NCBI GenBank assembly: GCA_002307905.1
Contig: DBUL01000120.1
Coordinates: forward strand, 5,807 to 10,921
Length of the DNA stretch: 5,115 nt
Source: Rhizobiaceae bacterium UBA1291
GTDB lineage: Bacteria > Pseudomonadota > Alphaproteobacteria > Rhizobiales > Rhizobiaceae
Direction: 5' to 3'
Both the position numbers and the translations under genes were made by a program. This document shows positions 1-5,115 of the stretch, one piece after another; positions within the stretch are counted from its first letter, which is position 1; each line of letters begins with the position of its first letter. Under the pieces are notes generated by a model. That model did no database searches and was not told where the DNA came from. It saw only the letters and a list, made by a program, of their open reading frames with translations.

Positions 1-525
1 AACGACGATGTCGAGCGGCTCGGCCATGCGGCCAAGCCCGTTCTCTCCGCGCTCGGCCATTTCGCCGGCCATCGGCCCGACGAAGGAAAGCCCGTCGGCG
101 GCAAGTGTCGCGACGTTGCGCCTTGTCGCCGGATGCGCCCACATCTTCGGGTTCATGGCTGGCGCGACCAGCACCGGCCTGTCGGTGGCGAGCAGCACGG
201 TCGAGGCGAGATCGTCGGCGTGGCCGTTCGCCATCTTGGCCATCAGGTCGGCGGTGGCGGGCGCAATCACGATCAGATCGCAATCGCGGGCAAGACGGAT
301 ATGGCCGACATCCTGCTCGTCCTCACGGGAGAAGAGTTCGGTATAAACATGGCTCGCCGACAGGGCGCCGACCGCAAGCGGGGTGACGAACTCCTGCGCG
401 CCGCGCGTCATGATCGGCCGGACGGCTGCTCCGCGCTCGCGCAGCCGCCGGATGAGATCCAGGCTCTTATAGGCGGCTATTCCACCCGAGATGATGAGAA
501 TGATGCGTTTGTCCGCCAAGGTCAT
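1..525 (-). CDS. coaBC: CoaBC, N-terminal CoaC half: phosphopantothenoylcysteine decarboxylase (3' end beyond window)
   Basis: This is the bifunctional coenzyme A biosynthesis enzyme. The CoaC half, visible here, uses FMN to decarboxylate 4'-phosphopantothenoylcysteine to 4'-phosphopantetheine. The CoaB synthetase half would lie beyond the left edge. It was read by translating the minus strand from the ATG at 525; the frame stays open for 175 codons to base 1. Visible motifs are SGGIAAYKS at residues 13-21 (flavin-binding start), GHIRLA with His75, APATAD at 88-93, and PAMNPKMW at 122-129 with Asn125. His75 and Asn125 match the numbering of the E. coli Dfp catalytic residues. GLGRMAEP at 163-170 ends the substrate-clamp region, but the usual ACGD cysteine motif is not seen there. 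The start is supported by AGGAGG at 541-536, 10 nt upstream. Family proteins are about 400 residues, so a little under half is present. The gene follows the signalling cassette after 95 bp that may hold a terminator, so it probably has its own promoter. Confidence 0.95.
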   Translation of the reverse strand, partial: MTLADKRIILIISGGIAAYKSLDLIRRLRERGAAVRPIMTRGAQEFVTPLAVGALSASHVYTELFSREDEQDVGHIRLARDCDLIVIAPATADLMAKMANGHADDLASTVLLATDRPVLVAPAMNPKMWAHPATRRNVATLAADGLSFVGPMAGEMAERGENGLGRMAEPLDIVV

Positions 526-535
526 GGCTGTGGAA

Positions 536-541
536 CCTCCT
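536..541 (-). promoter_or_regulatory. Ribosome-binding site of coaBC
   Basis: On the minus strand the bases read AGGAGG, a near-perfect Shine-Dalgarno sequence, 10 nt before the ATG at 525. This fixes the coaBC start, and no other in-frame start is as well placed. Confidence 0.7.
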
Positions 542-558
542 GAAGTCGCGGCGACACT

Positions 559-603
559 ATCCGAATTTTCGGATCGGGGAAATCGCCGCCAGGAAGCGGC
601 GAT
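559..603 (-). terminator. Two adjacent inverted repeats after the signalling cassette; possible terminator and/or coaBC operator
   Basis: Reading the minus strand after the stop at 621, the first element is a perfect 8-bp hairpin: ATCGCCGC (603-596), a 6-nt loop, then GCGGCGAT (589-582). It is followed by TTCCCC, a poor T-run. The second element, about 7 nt further on, is ATCCGAA (574-568) with a 2-nt spacer and TTCGGAT (565-559), which would fold as a 6-bp stem with a 4-nt loop. The GC-rich first stem right after the cassette suits a weak intrinsic terminator. The second is short, symmetric and about 34 bp before the coaBC start, so it could instead be a protein-binding site. The inverted repeats are read directly; the function is inference. 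Confidence 0.4.
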
Positions 604-620
604 GACGCAGGGATCAAGGG

Positions 621-1673
621 TCAGTTGCGCGCGGCAGGGGCGATGAGGATCTGTAGCGGCACCTCGACAATTGTCCCGTTCGGTGTCTCCAGATGCGACA
701 GGCCCGGTCCAAGCGTCGCGGCCATGGACTTGACGATCCGGCTGCCGAGCCCGGTGCCGGTCGGCGCGCTGCCCGGCTGGATGCCGACGCCATCGTCCTC
801 CACCCTGAGCAGGGCCTCGTTCTCTCCGGTGCGCTTGAGCCGCACGCGGACCTCTCCGCCACTCCGATCCGGATAGGCGTACTTGAAGGCATTGGTGACG
901 AGCTCGGTGACGATCATCCCGACGGAGACGGCACGGTCCGCCGTGATGCTGATCGGATCGGCATCAAGGACAAGATGAAGAGGCTTTTCGGGATTCTGCA
1001 ATGATCCAGACAGTTCGCTCGTCAGCGTGGAGAGGTAACGGTCGAGCTCAACGCGGCTCACGTCGTCGGACGTATAGAGGCTGCGATGCATGCCGGCGAT
1101 CGCGGTGATCCGCGCCTGGGTTTCGGCAAGCTCGCTTTTGACTTCATCGCTCCTAGAATTGGAAATCTGCAGGCGTAGCAGGCTGGCGACGAGCGCCAGC
1201 GAATTGGCCACACGATGGTTGACCTCGGCGAGCAGCGCCTCGGCGCGTTCCTTGGCAAGCCGGATTTCCTCATCGGCCCGTTCCTTGGCAACACGCAGCT
1301 GTGCGTTCGCCACTGAATGTTCGATGGCGCTGATCAGGAGAGGCATGAAGTCGTCGCTGACCGCCTTGATGACATAGTCCGAGGCGCCTGCCTTCATCGC
1401 CTCAATGGCGATCTGCGCCTCGTTGGACCCGGTCACGTATACGACCGGTACGGAAATATCGCGGGCACGCAGACGCTTCAGTACCTCGTGGCCGGTGATG
1501 CTCTGGAGGTAGTGATCGAGCACCATGACGTCGAAACTCTCAGCTTCAAGCAAGGTGAGTGCCTCTTCGGGCGTCTCGGCACGGGTCAACTGGTATCCAA
1601 GGCGTTCCACAGCCTTGGATACCAGTCTTACGATGGCCGCATCGTCATCCAGATAGAGTATCCGGATGCTCAT
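621..1673 (-). CDS. Receiver-HisKA_2 soluble histidine kinase
   Basis: This is a cytoplasmic signalling kinase whose activity is probably set by phosphorylation of its own N-terminal receiver. Numbering is from the ATG at 1673 (350 aa). The receiver spans about 2-120, with acidic Asp9-11, phosphoacceptor Asp53, Thr81 and Lys103; Lys103 is followed by Ala rather than the usual Pro. A charged helical linker at about 123-150 carries two AKERA copies 11 residues apart. The HisKA_2 dimerisation/phosphoacceptor domain has NHRVANSLALVASLLRLQ with His153. The ATPase domain has TELVTNAFKY (Asn261), VEDDGVGI (about 291-298) and GTGLGSRIV (about 306-314). The W-E signature of classic HWE kinases is not visible. 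There is no transmembrane segment. It is the last gene of the cassette, 15 nt after the response regulator. A TTG at 1679 could also start it (352 aa), but neither start has a clear Shine-Dalgarno. HisKA_2/HWE kinases often feed the PhyR general stress response in alphaproteobacteria; that link is inference. Confidence 0.9.
   Translation of the reverse strand: MSIRILYLDDDAAIVRLVSKAVERLGYQLTRAETPEEALTLLEAESFDVMVLDHYLQSITGHEVLKRLRARDISVPVVYVTGSNEAQIAIEAMKAGASDYVIKAVSDDFMPLLISAIEHSVANAQLRVAKERADEEIRLAKERAEALLAEVNHRVANSLALVASLLRLQISNSRSDEVKSELAETQARITAIAGMHRSLYTSDDVSRVELDRYLSTLTSELSGSLQNPEKPLHLVLDADPISITADRAVSVGMIVTELVTNAFKYAYPDRSGGEVRVRLKRTGENEALLRVEDDGVGIQPGSAPTGTGLGSRIVKSMAATLGPGLSHLETPNGTIVEVPLQILIAPAARN
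1589..1626 (-). repeat. Perfect 15-bp inverted repeat (8-nt loop) inside the receiver-HisKA_2 kinase gene
   Basis: The arms are ACTGGTATCCAAGGC (1589-1603) and GCCTTGGATACCAGT (1612-1626), exact reverse complements separated by 8 nt. On the mRNA the hairpin would occupy nt 48-85 after the ATG at 1673. It encodes LVSKAVERLGYQ, an ordinary receiver helix sequence, so the symmetry comes from codon choice and not from an obvious insertion. The length and perfection are unlikely by chance in 5 kb. A regulatory role, such as translational control, RNase processing or protein binding, is inference. Confidence 0.85.
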
Positions 1674-1688
1674 CGGCAAAGCCCGGCA

Positions 1689-2126
1689 TTAAGGGATCTG
1701 CATAACTGAGAAGAATAACCCCAGTTGCCGGATCGCATTGGCGAAATTGTCATAATCGACTGGTTTGGTGATGTAGACATTCGCCCCGAGATCGTAGCAT
1801 CGCTGGATTTCGCGCTCGTCATCGGTCGTTGTCAGGATAACAACCGGAAGCCGGCGCGTATGCGGATTGGATTTGACTTTTTCGAGAATATCGGTGCCGG
1901 ACATATCCGGCAAGTTGAGATCAAGCAAGATCAGCAAATAACGATCAATTGATACCGTTCCGCTTCTATCCTTGCCAAGGATGAAGTCAAGCGCCTCCGT
2001 TCCGTTGGCAAACGGGATGATCTCGTTGTTGACGCCGGCACGGCGCACGTTCTTCTCGATCAGGCGCGCGTGGCCTTCGTCGTCCTCGACCATGACGATG
2101 GTCACTTCTTTTCCGACGGCTTTCAT
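1689..2126 (-). CDS. Single-domain response regulator, Rcp1-like (CheY fold)
   Basis: This 145-aa stand-alone receiver has no output domain. It is expected to take phosphate from a histidine kinase, most likely the CHASE3 kinase encoded directly upstream. The acidic pocket is Glu14-Asp15-Asp16, the phosphoacceptor is Asp69 in LLDLNLP, the conserved Thr is in ILTTTDDE (99-101), and Lys121 lies in ITKPV. The CYDLGANVYITKPV stretch (110-123) and the C-terminal LGLFF resemble the Rcp1 family, which commonly partners phytochromes and PAS/CHASE kinases. Only 3 nt separate its ATG from the kinase stop. GGAG at 2137-2134, inside the kinase gene's 3' end, lies 7 nt before the ATG, so the two genes are probably translationally coupled. 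It may act as a phosphate sink, as a carrier to other kinases, or through protein-protein contacts. All phosphorylation residues are intact. The partner assignment is inferred from gene order. Confidence 0.93.
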   Translation of the reverse strand: MKAVGKEVTIVMVEDDEGHARLIEKNVRRAGVNNEIIPFANGTEALDFILGKDRSGTVSIDRYLLILLDLNLPDMSGTDILEKVKSNPHTRRLPVVILTTTDDEREIQRCYDLGANVYITKPVDYDNFANAIRQLGLFFSVMQIP

Positions 2127-2129
2127 CTC

Positions 2130-3617
2130 TCAACTCCGTACAATTCGCGACAAATCCGATGGCAGGCGCAGAACGAAAGTGGACCCCGATCCAAGCCTGG
2201 ACCTAACGGTTATTTCCCCGCCGAGGTTCCGGGCCAGGGACCGCACATGCGCAAGGCCGATGCCTTCACCCGACTTGTCCTGCTGTCCGGCCCGACGGAA
2301 AAGCTCGAAAATGCGCTCATGATCTTCGTCTGCAATACCGCGGCCGTTGTCCTCGACTTCGATGCGCACCATGTTTCGACCTTCCGGCATGATACGCACC
2401 GCGAGGTTCAACGGCCTCTCTGGTTGTTTATACTTCACGGCATTATCGAAAAGGTTACCAAGGATCTGTTCCAGCGAAAAACGGTCCGTGTTGATCATGG
2501 GGACGCGAACGTCGAGCTGCACGGAACCATTGCTTTCGCTGATCTGATGATGGACGCTGGCGCTCGTCGCCTCCAGCATGCTCTTTAATTCGATCGGCTC
2601 CGGTTTCAGCGGGCGCCGACCGTCACGCGAGATTTTCAAAATGGCGTTGATCAGGCCGTCCATCTTCTTCGTCGACGAGCGGATGAAGCCGATGGCTTCG
2701 GGCAGATCCTCGGCGGCTGCCAGCCGCGCCTCCTTGATCTGGTCCTCCGTCAGCTTGTCCCCCTCCGCCAGTACATAGGTCTGCAGAGCCTTGAGTGAGG
2801 TGTCGAGCTCGGCGGTAAAGCCCATGACGTTAACGAGCGGGGCGCGAAGGTCGTGCGTGACGATATAGGCGAAGCGCTGGATCTCCTGGTTCGCGCGCAT
2901 CAGATCCTCGGTGCGCTCGTTCACCCGTTCCTCCAGCCCGGCATTGAGCAGTTCGACCTCATTGCGAGCGTTGGAGAGTGCCCGGACATGCTGCGTGACG
3001 ATCGCGATCGCTCCTCCCATGACCGCAAGGATGGCGATGCCGCCGCCGATGGTGAACCACCTCAGCTGGTTGATTGCCTTAAGCTGTTCCGCCACGCCAT
3101 TGTCGACGTTGATGTCCGACTGCGTCCGGAAAAAATTGAGAATTTCCCGGATCTCGTCCATCAGTTCGCGGCCGAGCTCGGATTTGGTCAGCTCGATTGC
3201 CTCGTCTTGGCGGTCCTGTCGTGTCAGATCGACGGTCTGGGCCATTTCCTCCAGCTTGCTTTCGATAAGGCGCTGAAGCGTTGGCATCCGCTCTTCCTTG
3301 ATCGCGCGGCCCTGAACCAACTGGGCGACCGTGGCCAGGTGTTCGCGGACGTTTGCCATCGATTTCCGATAAATATCGAGAAAGTTCTCATCCTGCGTCA
3401 GGATGAAGCCGCGCTGGCCGGACTCCGCATCGACGAGCGTCTGCAAGAGGTCGGCAGATGCGCGGCGGATGTCGCGTTCGTGGACGATATAGCTGAAGGT
3501 CTCGCGGCTACGGTCAACCAGCCAGAGCGAGGACAGAATGATGCCGGTCAGGACAATGGTCCCGACGATCAGCATCAGAAAGGTTGTACGGACGAAATTG
3601 GCATTGGTGGGCGACAT
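2130..3617 (-). CDS. CHASE3-domain membrane sensor histidine kinase
   Basis: This 495-aa transmembrane sensor kinase has a first membrane helix at about 13-34 and a helical CHASE3 sensor at about 38-180, marked by DAESGQRGFILTQDE (63-77). A second membrane helix follows at about 187-208 and a helical linker at about 212-248. The HisKA domain has FAYIVTHDLRAPLVN with phosphoacceptor His255. The HATPase_c domain has the N box LGNLFDNAVKY (Asn392), the G1 box VEDNGRGI (421-428), the F box IFELFRR (436-442) and the G2 box GEGIGLAHV (450-458). No PAS, GAF or HAMP domain is apparent. CHASE3 ligands are mostly unknown, so the signal cannot be named. The segment between the two HisKA helices looks about 15 residues longer than usual. 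The ATG at 3617 has a modest GGGA 6 nt upstream, and the N-terminus runs directly into the membrane helix. It is the first gene of the cassette, 159 bp after ubiB. Confidence 0.94.
   Translation of the reverse strand: MSPTNANFVRTTFLMLIVGTIVLTGIILSSLWLVDRSRETFSYIVHERDIRRASADLLQTLVDAESGQRGFILTQDENFLDIYRKSMANVREHLATVAQLVQGRAIKEERMPTLQRLIESKLEEMAQTVDLTRQDRQDEAIELTKSELGRELMDEIREILNFFRTQSDINVDNGVAEQLKAINQLRWFTIGGGIAILAVMGGAIAIVTQHVRALSNARNEVELLNAGLEERVNERTEDLMRANQEIQRFAYIVTHDLRAPLVNVMGFTAELDTSLKALQTYVLAEGDKLTEDQIKEARLAAAEDLPEAIGFIRSSTKKMDGLINAILKISRDGRRPLKPEPIELKSMLEATSASVHHQISESNGSVQLDVRVPMINTDRFSLEQILGNLFDNAVKYKQPERPLNLAVRIMPEGRNMVRIEVEDNGRGIADEDHERIFELFRRAGQQDKSGEGIGLAHVRSLARNLGGEITVRSRLGSGSTFVLRLPSDLSRIVRS
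2134..2137 (-). promoter_or_regulatory. Ribosome-binding site of the response regulator, inside the kinase gene
   Basis: The minus strand reads GGAG, 7 nt before the ATG at 2126, and lies within the last codons of the CHASE3 kinase gene. This arrangement implies co-transcription and translational coupling of the two genes. Confidence 0.6.
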
Positions 3618-3776
3618 GGCATTTCCCGGGTCATGGCGCGCGAATGGAGCGCAGATGCGTCAGATCGAAATGGAAGGCGGGCGATACGGATATCGAAAGT
3701 GCCGGAGAGTCCGCCCATTGCGAGGTGAATGGAGCAACAGGCCGTTCGCAAGGGGTAGAAATGTTTGAGCGGCAAA
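3618..3776 (-). promoter_or_regulatory. ubiB to sensor-kinase gap, probable promoter region of the signalling cassette
   Basis: These 159 bp separate the ubiB stop from the kinase ATG and are the only place for a cassette promoter outside ubiB. I cannot point to a convincing -35/-10 pair. Two small signals are visible: a GANTC site (GACTC on the minus strand, 3711-3707), the target of the alphaproteobacterial CcrM methylase, and a short inverted repeat, CGATA-4nt-TATCG, at 3682-3695. No strong terminator for ubiB is seen, so read-through from ubiB remains possible. Confidence 0.35.
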
Positions 3777-5115
3777 TCAACCGATTTTGACGGCGATCAA
3801 GAGCAGGAGCGCCGCAATCACCCAAAGCGCCAGCCGCCCGAACCGGCTGTGGCGGGCCTCCGAACGGCCGATCGCCTCGGCCGTCTCCGGGTCGAACCTC
3901 AGCCCGTTCTCACTCATATGGACGATTTCGTCATGCAGCTTTTCGGTTTTGGCAGCGATCTCGGGCAACGCCTCCGCCAGCCTGAACGCCGCGCGAACGC
4001 CATCCTTGACGTCACCAGCGATACGCTTCGGCCCGAGATTGTCGCGGATCCATGAGGAGACGACGGGGTCCGAGGCCTTCCACATGTTGAAGCGCGGATT
4101 GAGCATGCGCGCCACGCCCTCGACCACGACCATGGTCTTCTGCAGCATGACGAGTTCGGGCCGGGTTTCCATGTCGAAAAGCTCGGTGACCTCGAACAGC
4201 AGGGTGAGCAATTTGCCCATCGAGATGGTTTCGGCCGGCTGACCGTGGATCGGCTCGCCGATCGCCCGGATGGCCTGGGCAAAGCTTGCGACATTGTGGT
4301 GGGACGGCACATAGCCGGCCTCGAAATGCACTTCGGCGACGCGCAGGTAGTCACGGGTGATGAAGCCATAGAGGATCTCGGCCAGGAACCGACGCTCCTT
4401 CTTTCCCAGGCGCCCGGCGATGCCCATGTCGACGGCGACGATCATGCCGTCGGGCGCGACGAACAGGTTGCCGGGATGCATGTCGGCATGGAAGAAGCCG
4501 TCGCGCAGGGTGTGGCGCAGGAAGGACTGGATCAGCGTGTCGGCGAGCGTGTCGAGATCGTGGCCGGCCGCTTTCAGCGCCTCGACATCCGCCATCTTGA
4601 TGCCGTCGATCCATTCCATGGTGACGACGTCGCGACCGGTGCGCTCCCAGTCGACGATCGGCACCCGGAAGCCCGGATCATCCCTGGTATTGTCGGTAAT
4701 TTCCGAAAGGGCGGCCGCCTCGAGCCGAAGGTCCATCTCGACCTTGGTGGTCTGCTCAAGCGTGCGGGTCACCTCGACCGGCCGCAAGCGCCGCGTGTGC
4801 GGAAGGAAACGCTCCTGCAGGCGGGAGACGAGATACATGGCTTCGAGATCGGCGGCGAAACGCTTGCGCACGCCGGGCCGGATGACCTTGACGGCGACTT
4901 TCTTGCGGCCATCCGGAGTGTCGACTTCCGCTGGATGGACCTGCGCGATCGAGGCTGCGGCGATCGGCTCGCCGAACGTGACGTAGAGATCGTCGATCGA
5001 ACGGCCGAGGGATCCTGTCACCGTCGCCTTGGCAGCCTCCGTCGGGAAGAAGGCCATGCGGTCCTGCAGGCCGGCGAGGTCCTCGGCGAATTCTGCGCCG
5101 ACCACGTCCGGCCGG
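3777..5115 (-). CDS. ubiB: UbiB, ABC1/ADCK-type atypical kinase of ubiquinone biosynthesis (5' end beyond window)
   Basis: This protein-kinase-like ATPase is needed for ubiquinone synthesis at the inner membrane. The reading frame is open to the right edge. The GTG at 5105 is not the start: it is a valine in a conserved stretch (R-P-D-V-V-G) that continues upstream, so the N-terminus with the KxGQ motif is missing, probably about 80 residues. Counting from that valine, AAASIAQVH (49-57) is the Ala-rich ATP loop and VAVKVIRPGV (70-79) holds the nucleotide-binding lysine. VEMDLRLEAAAL (122-133) carries the E-x-D and R-x-E-A-A signature, and MEWIDGIK lies at 163-170. HADMHPGN (206-213) is the catalytic loop and VDMGIAGRL (225-233) the DFG-equivalent metal site. 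LQKTMVVVEG (321-330) is typical of UbiB. A C-terminal hydrophobic helix at about 423-440 would anchor it to the membrane. In related genomes ubiE usually precedes it (recalled, not visible here). Confidence 0.96.
   Translation of the reverse strand, partial: RPDVVGAEFAEDLAGLQDRMAFFPTEAAKATVTGSLGRSIDDLYVTFGEPIAAASIAQVHPAEVDTPDGRKKVAVKVIRPGVRKRFAADLEAMYLVSRLQERFLPHTRRLRPVEVTRTLEQTTKVEMDLRLEAAALSEITDNTRDDPGFRVPIVDWERTGRDVVTMEWIDGIKMADVEALKAAGHDLDTLADTLIQSFLRHTLRDGFFHADMHPGNLFVAPDGMIVAVDMGIAGRLGKKERRFLAEILYGFITRDYLRVAEVHFEAGYVPSHHNVASFAQAIRAIGEPIHGQPAETISMGKLLTLLFEVTELFDMETRPELVMLQKTMVVVEGVARMLNPRFNMWKASDPVVSSWIRDNLGPKRIAGDVKDGVRAAFRLAEALPEIAAKTEKLHDEIVHMSENGLRFDPETAEAIGRSEARHSRFGRLALWVIAALLLLIAVKIG

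Noticed and set aside
8..543. Plus-strand open frames over the left end (8-346, 105-386, 133-543)
   Set aside because: The minus strand here encodes an unmistakable CoaC domain; the plus-strand frames overlap each other and show no family features.
526..620. EcfG (GGAAC-type) general-stress promoter near coaBC
   Set aside because: GGAAC occurs at 532-536 only on the plus strand, pointing away from coaBC, and no GTT-type -10 element follows at the right distance.
1689..2126. Stand-alone receiver as a FAT GUY/SdrG-type general-stress regulator
   Set aside because: The PFxFATGY-type signature is absent; the conserved KPV and LGLFF features fit the Rcp1-like family better.
2999..3010. 12-bp palindrome CGATCGCGATCG
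   Set aside because: It falls in codons for alternating Ala-Ile in a transmembrane helix and is explained by repeated GCG-ATC codons.
2853..3728. 291-codon plus-strand open frame
   Set aside because: It lies antisense over the CHASE3 kinase gene, shows no recognisable domain, and is the kind of long shadow frame expected in high-G+C DNA.
3760..3776. Small stem (TTTG-5nt-CAAA) just after the ubiB stop as a terminator
   Set aside because: The stem is only 4 bp, AT-rich and lacks a following T-run.
4420..4986. 188-codon plus-strand open frame
   Set aside because: It is antisense to ubiB, with Ser/Arg-rich low-complexity protein and no motif; a shadow of the real gene.
5103..5105. GTG at 5105 as the ubiB start
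   Set aside because: The frame stays open upstream to the window edge and encodes R-P-D just before it, part of the conserved UbiB RPDxxG stretch; the true start is outside the window.

Overview
The window looks like chromosomal DNA of an alphaproteobacterium, most likely Rhizobiaceae or a close relative in the Hyphomicrobiales. The reasons are the high G+C, the ubiB and coaBC neighbourhood, and the style of the signalling genes (CHASE3 kinase, Rcp1-like receiver, receiver-HisKA_2 kinase). The genus cannot be fixed from this sequence alone.

All five supported genes lie on the minus strand, so they are read from right to left. (1) 5115-3777: ubiB, cut at its 5' end by the window edge; it encodes the atypical kinase/ATPase of ubiquinone synthesis. 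(2) 3776-3618: a 159-bp gap. (3) 3617-2130: a membrane CHASE3 sensor histidine kinase. (4) 2126-1689: a single-domain Rcp1-like response regulator, 3 nt after the kinase stop and with its ribosome-binding site inside the kinase gene. (5) 1673-621: a soluble receiver-HisKA_2 histidine kinase, 15 nt further on. (6) 620-526: a 95-bp gap with two adjacent inverted repeats. (7) 525-1: the first 175 codons of coaBC, which runs off the left edge.

The three middle genes form a compact signalling cassette. The CHASE3 kinase probably senses an extracytoplasmic cue and phosphorylates the small receiver, the receiver domain of the second kinase, or both. The second kinase would pass the signal to a partner outside the window. 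No gene here carries a DNA-binding output domain. The cassette sits between two housekeeping genes, ubiB and coaBC, that as far as I recall are usually neighbours in rhizobia, so it may be an insertion into that block.

The most striking non-coding-type signal is a perfect 15-bp inverted repeat with an 8-nt loop inside the receiver-HisKA_2 kinase gene, starting 48 nt after its ATG. That gene also lacks an obvious Shine-Dalgarno sequence. I see no RNA genes, CRISPR arrays, insertion sequences or prophage genes.
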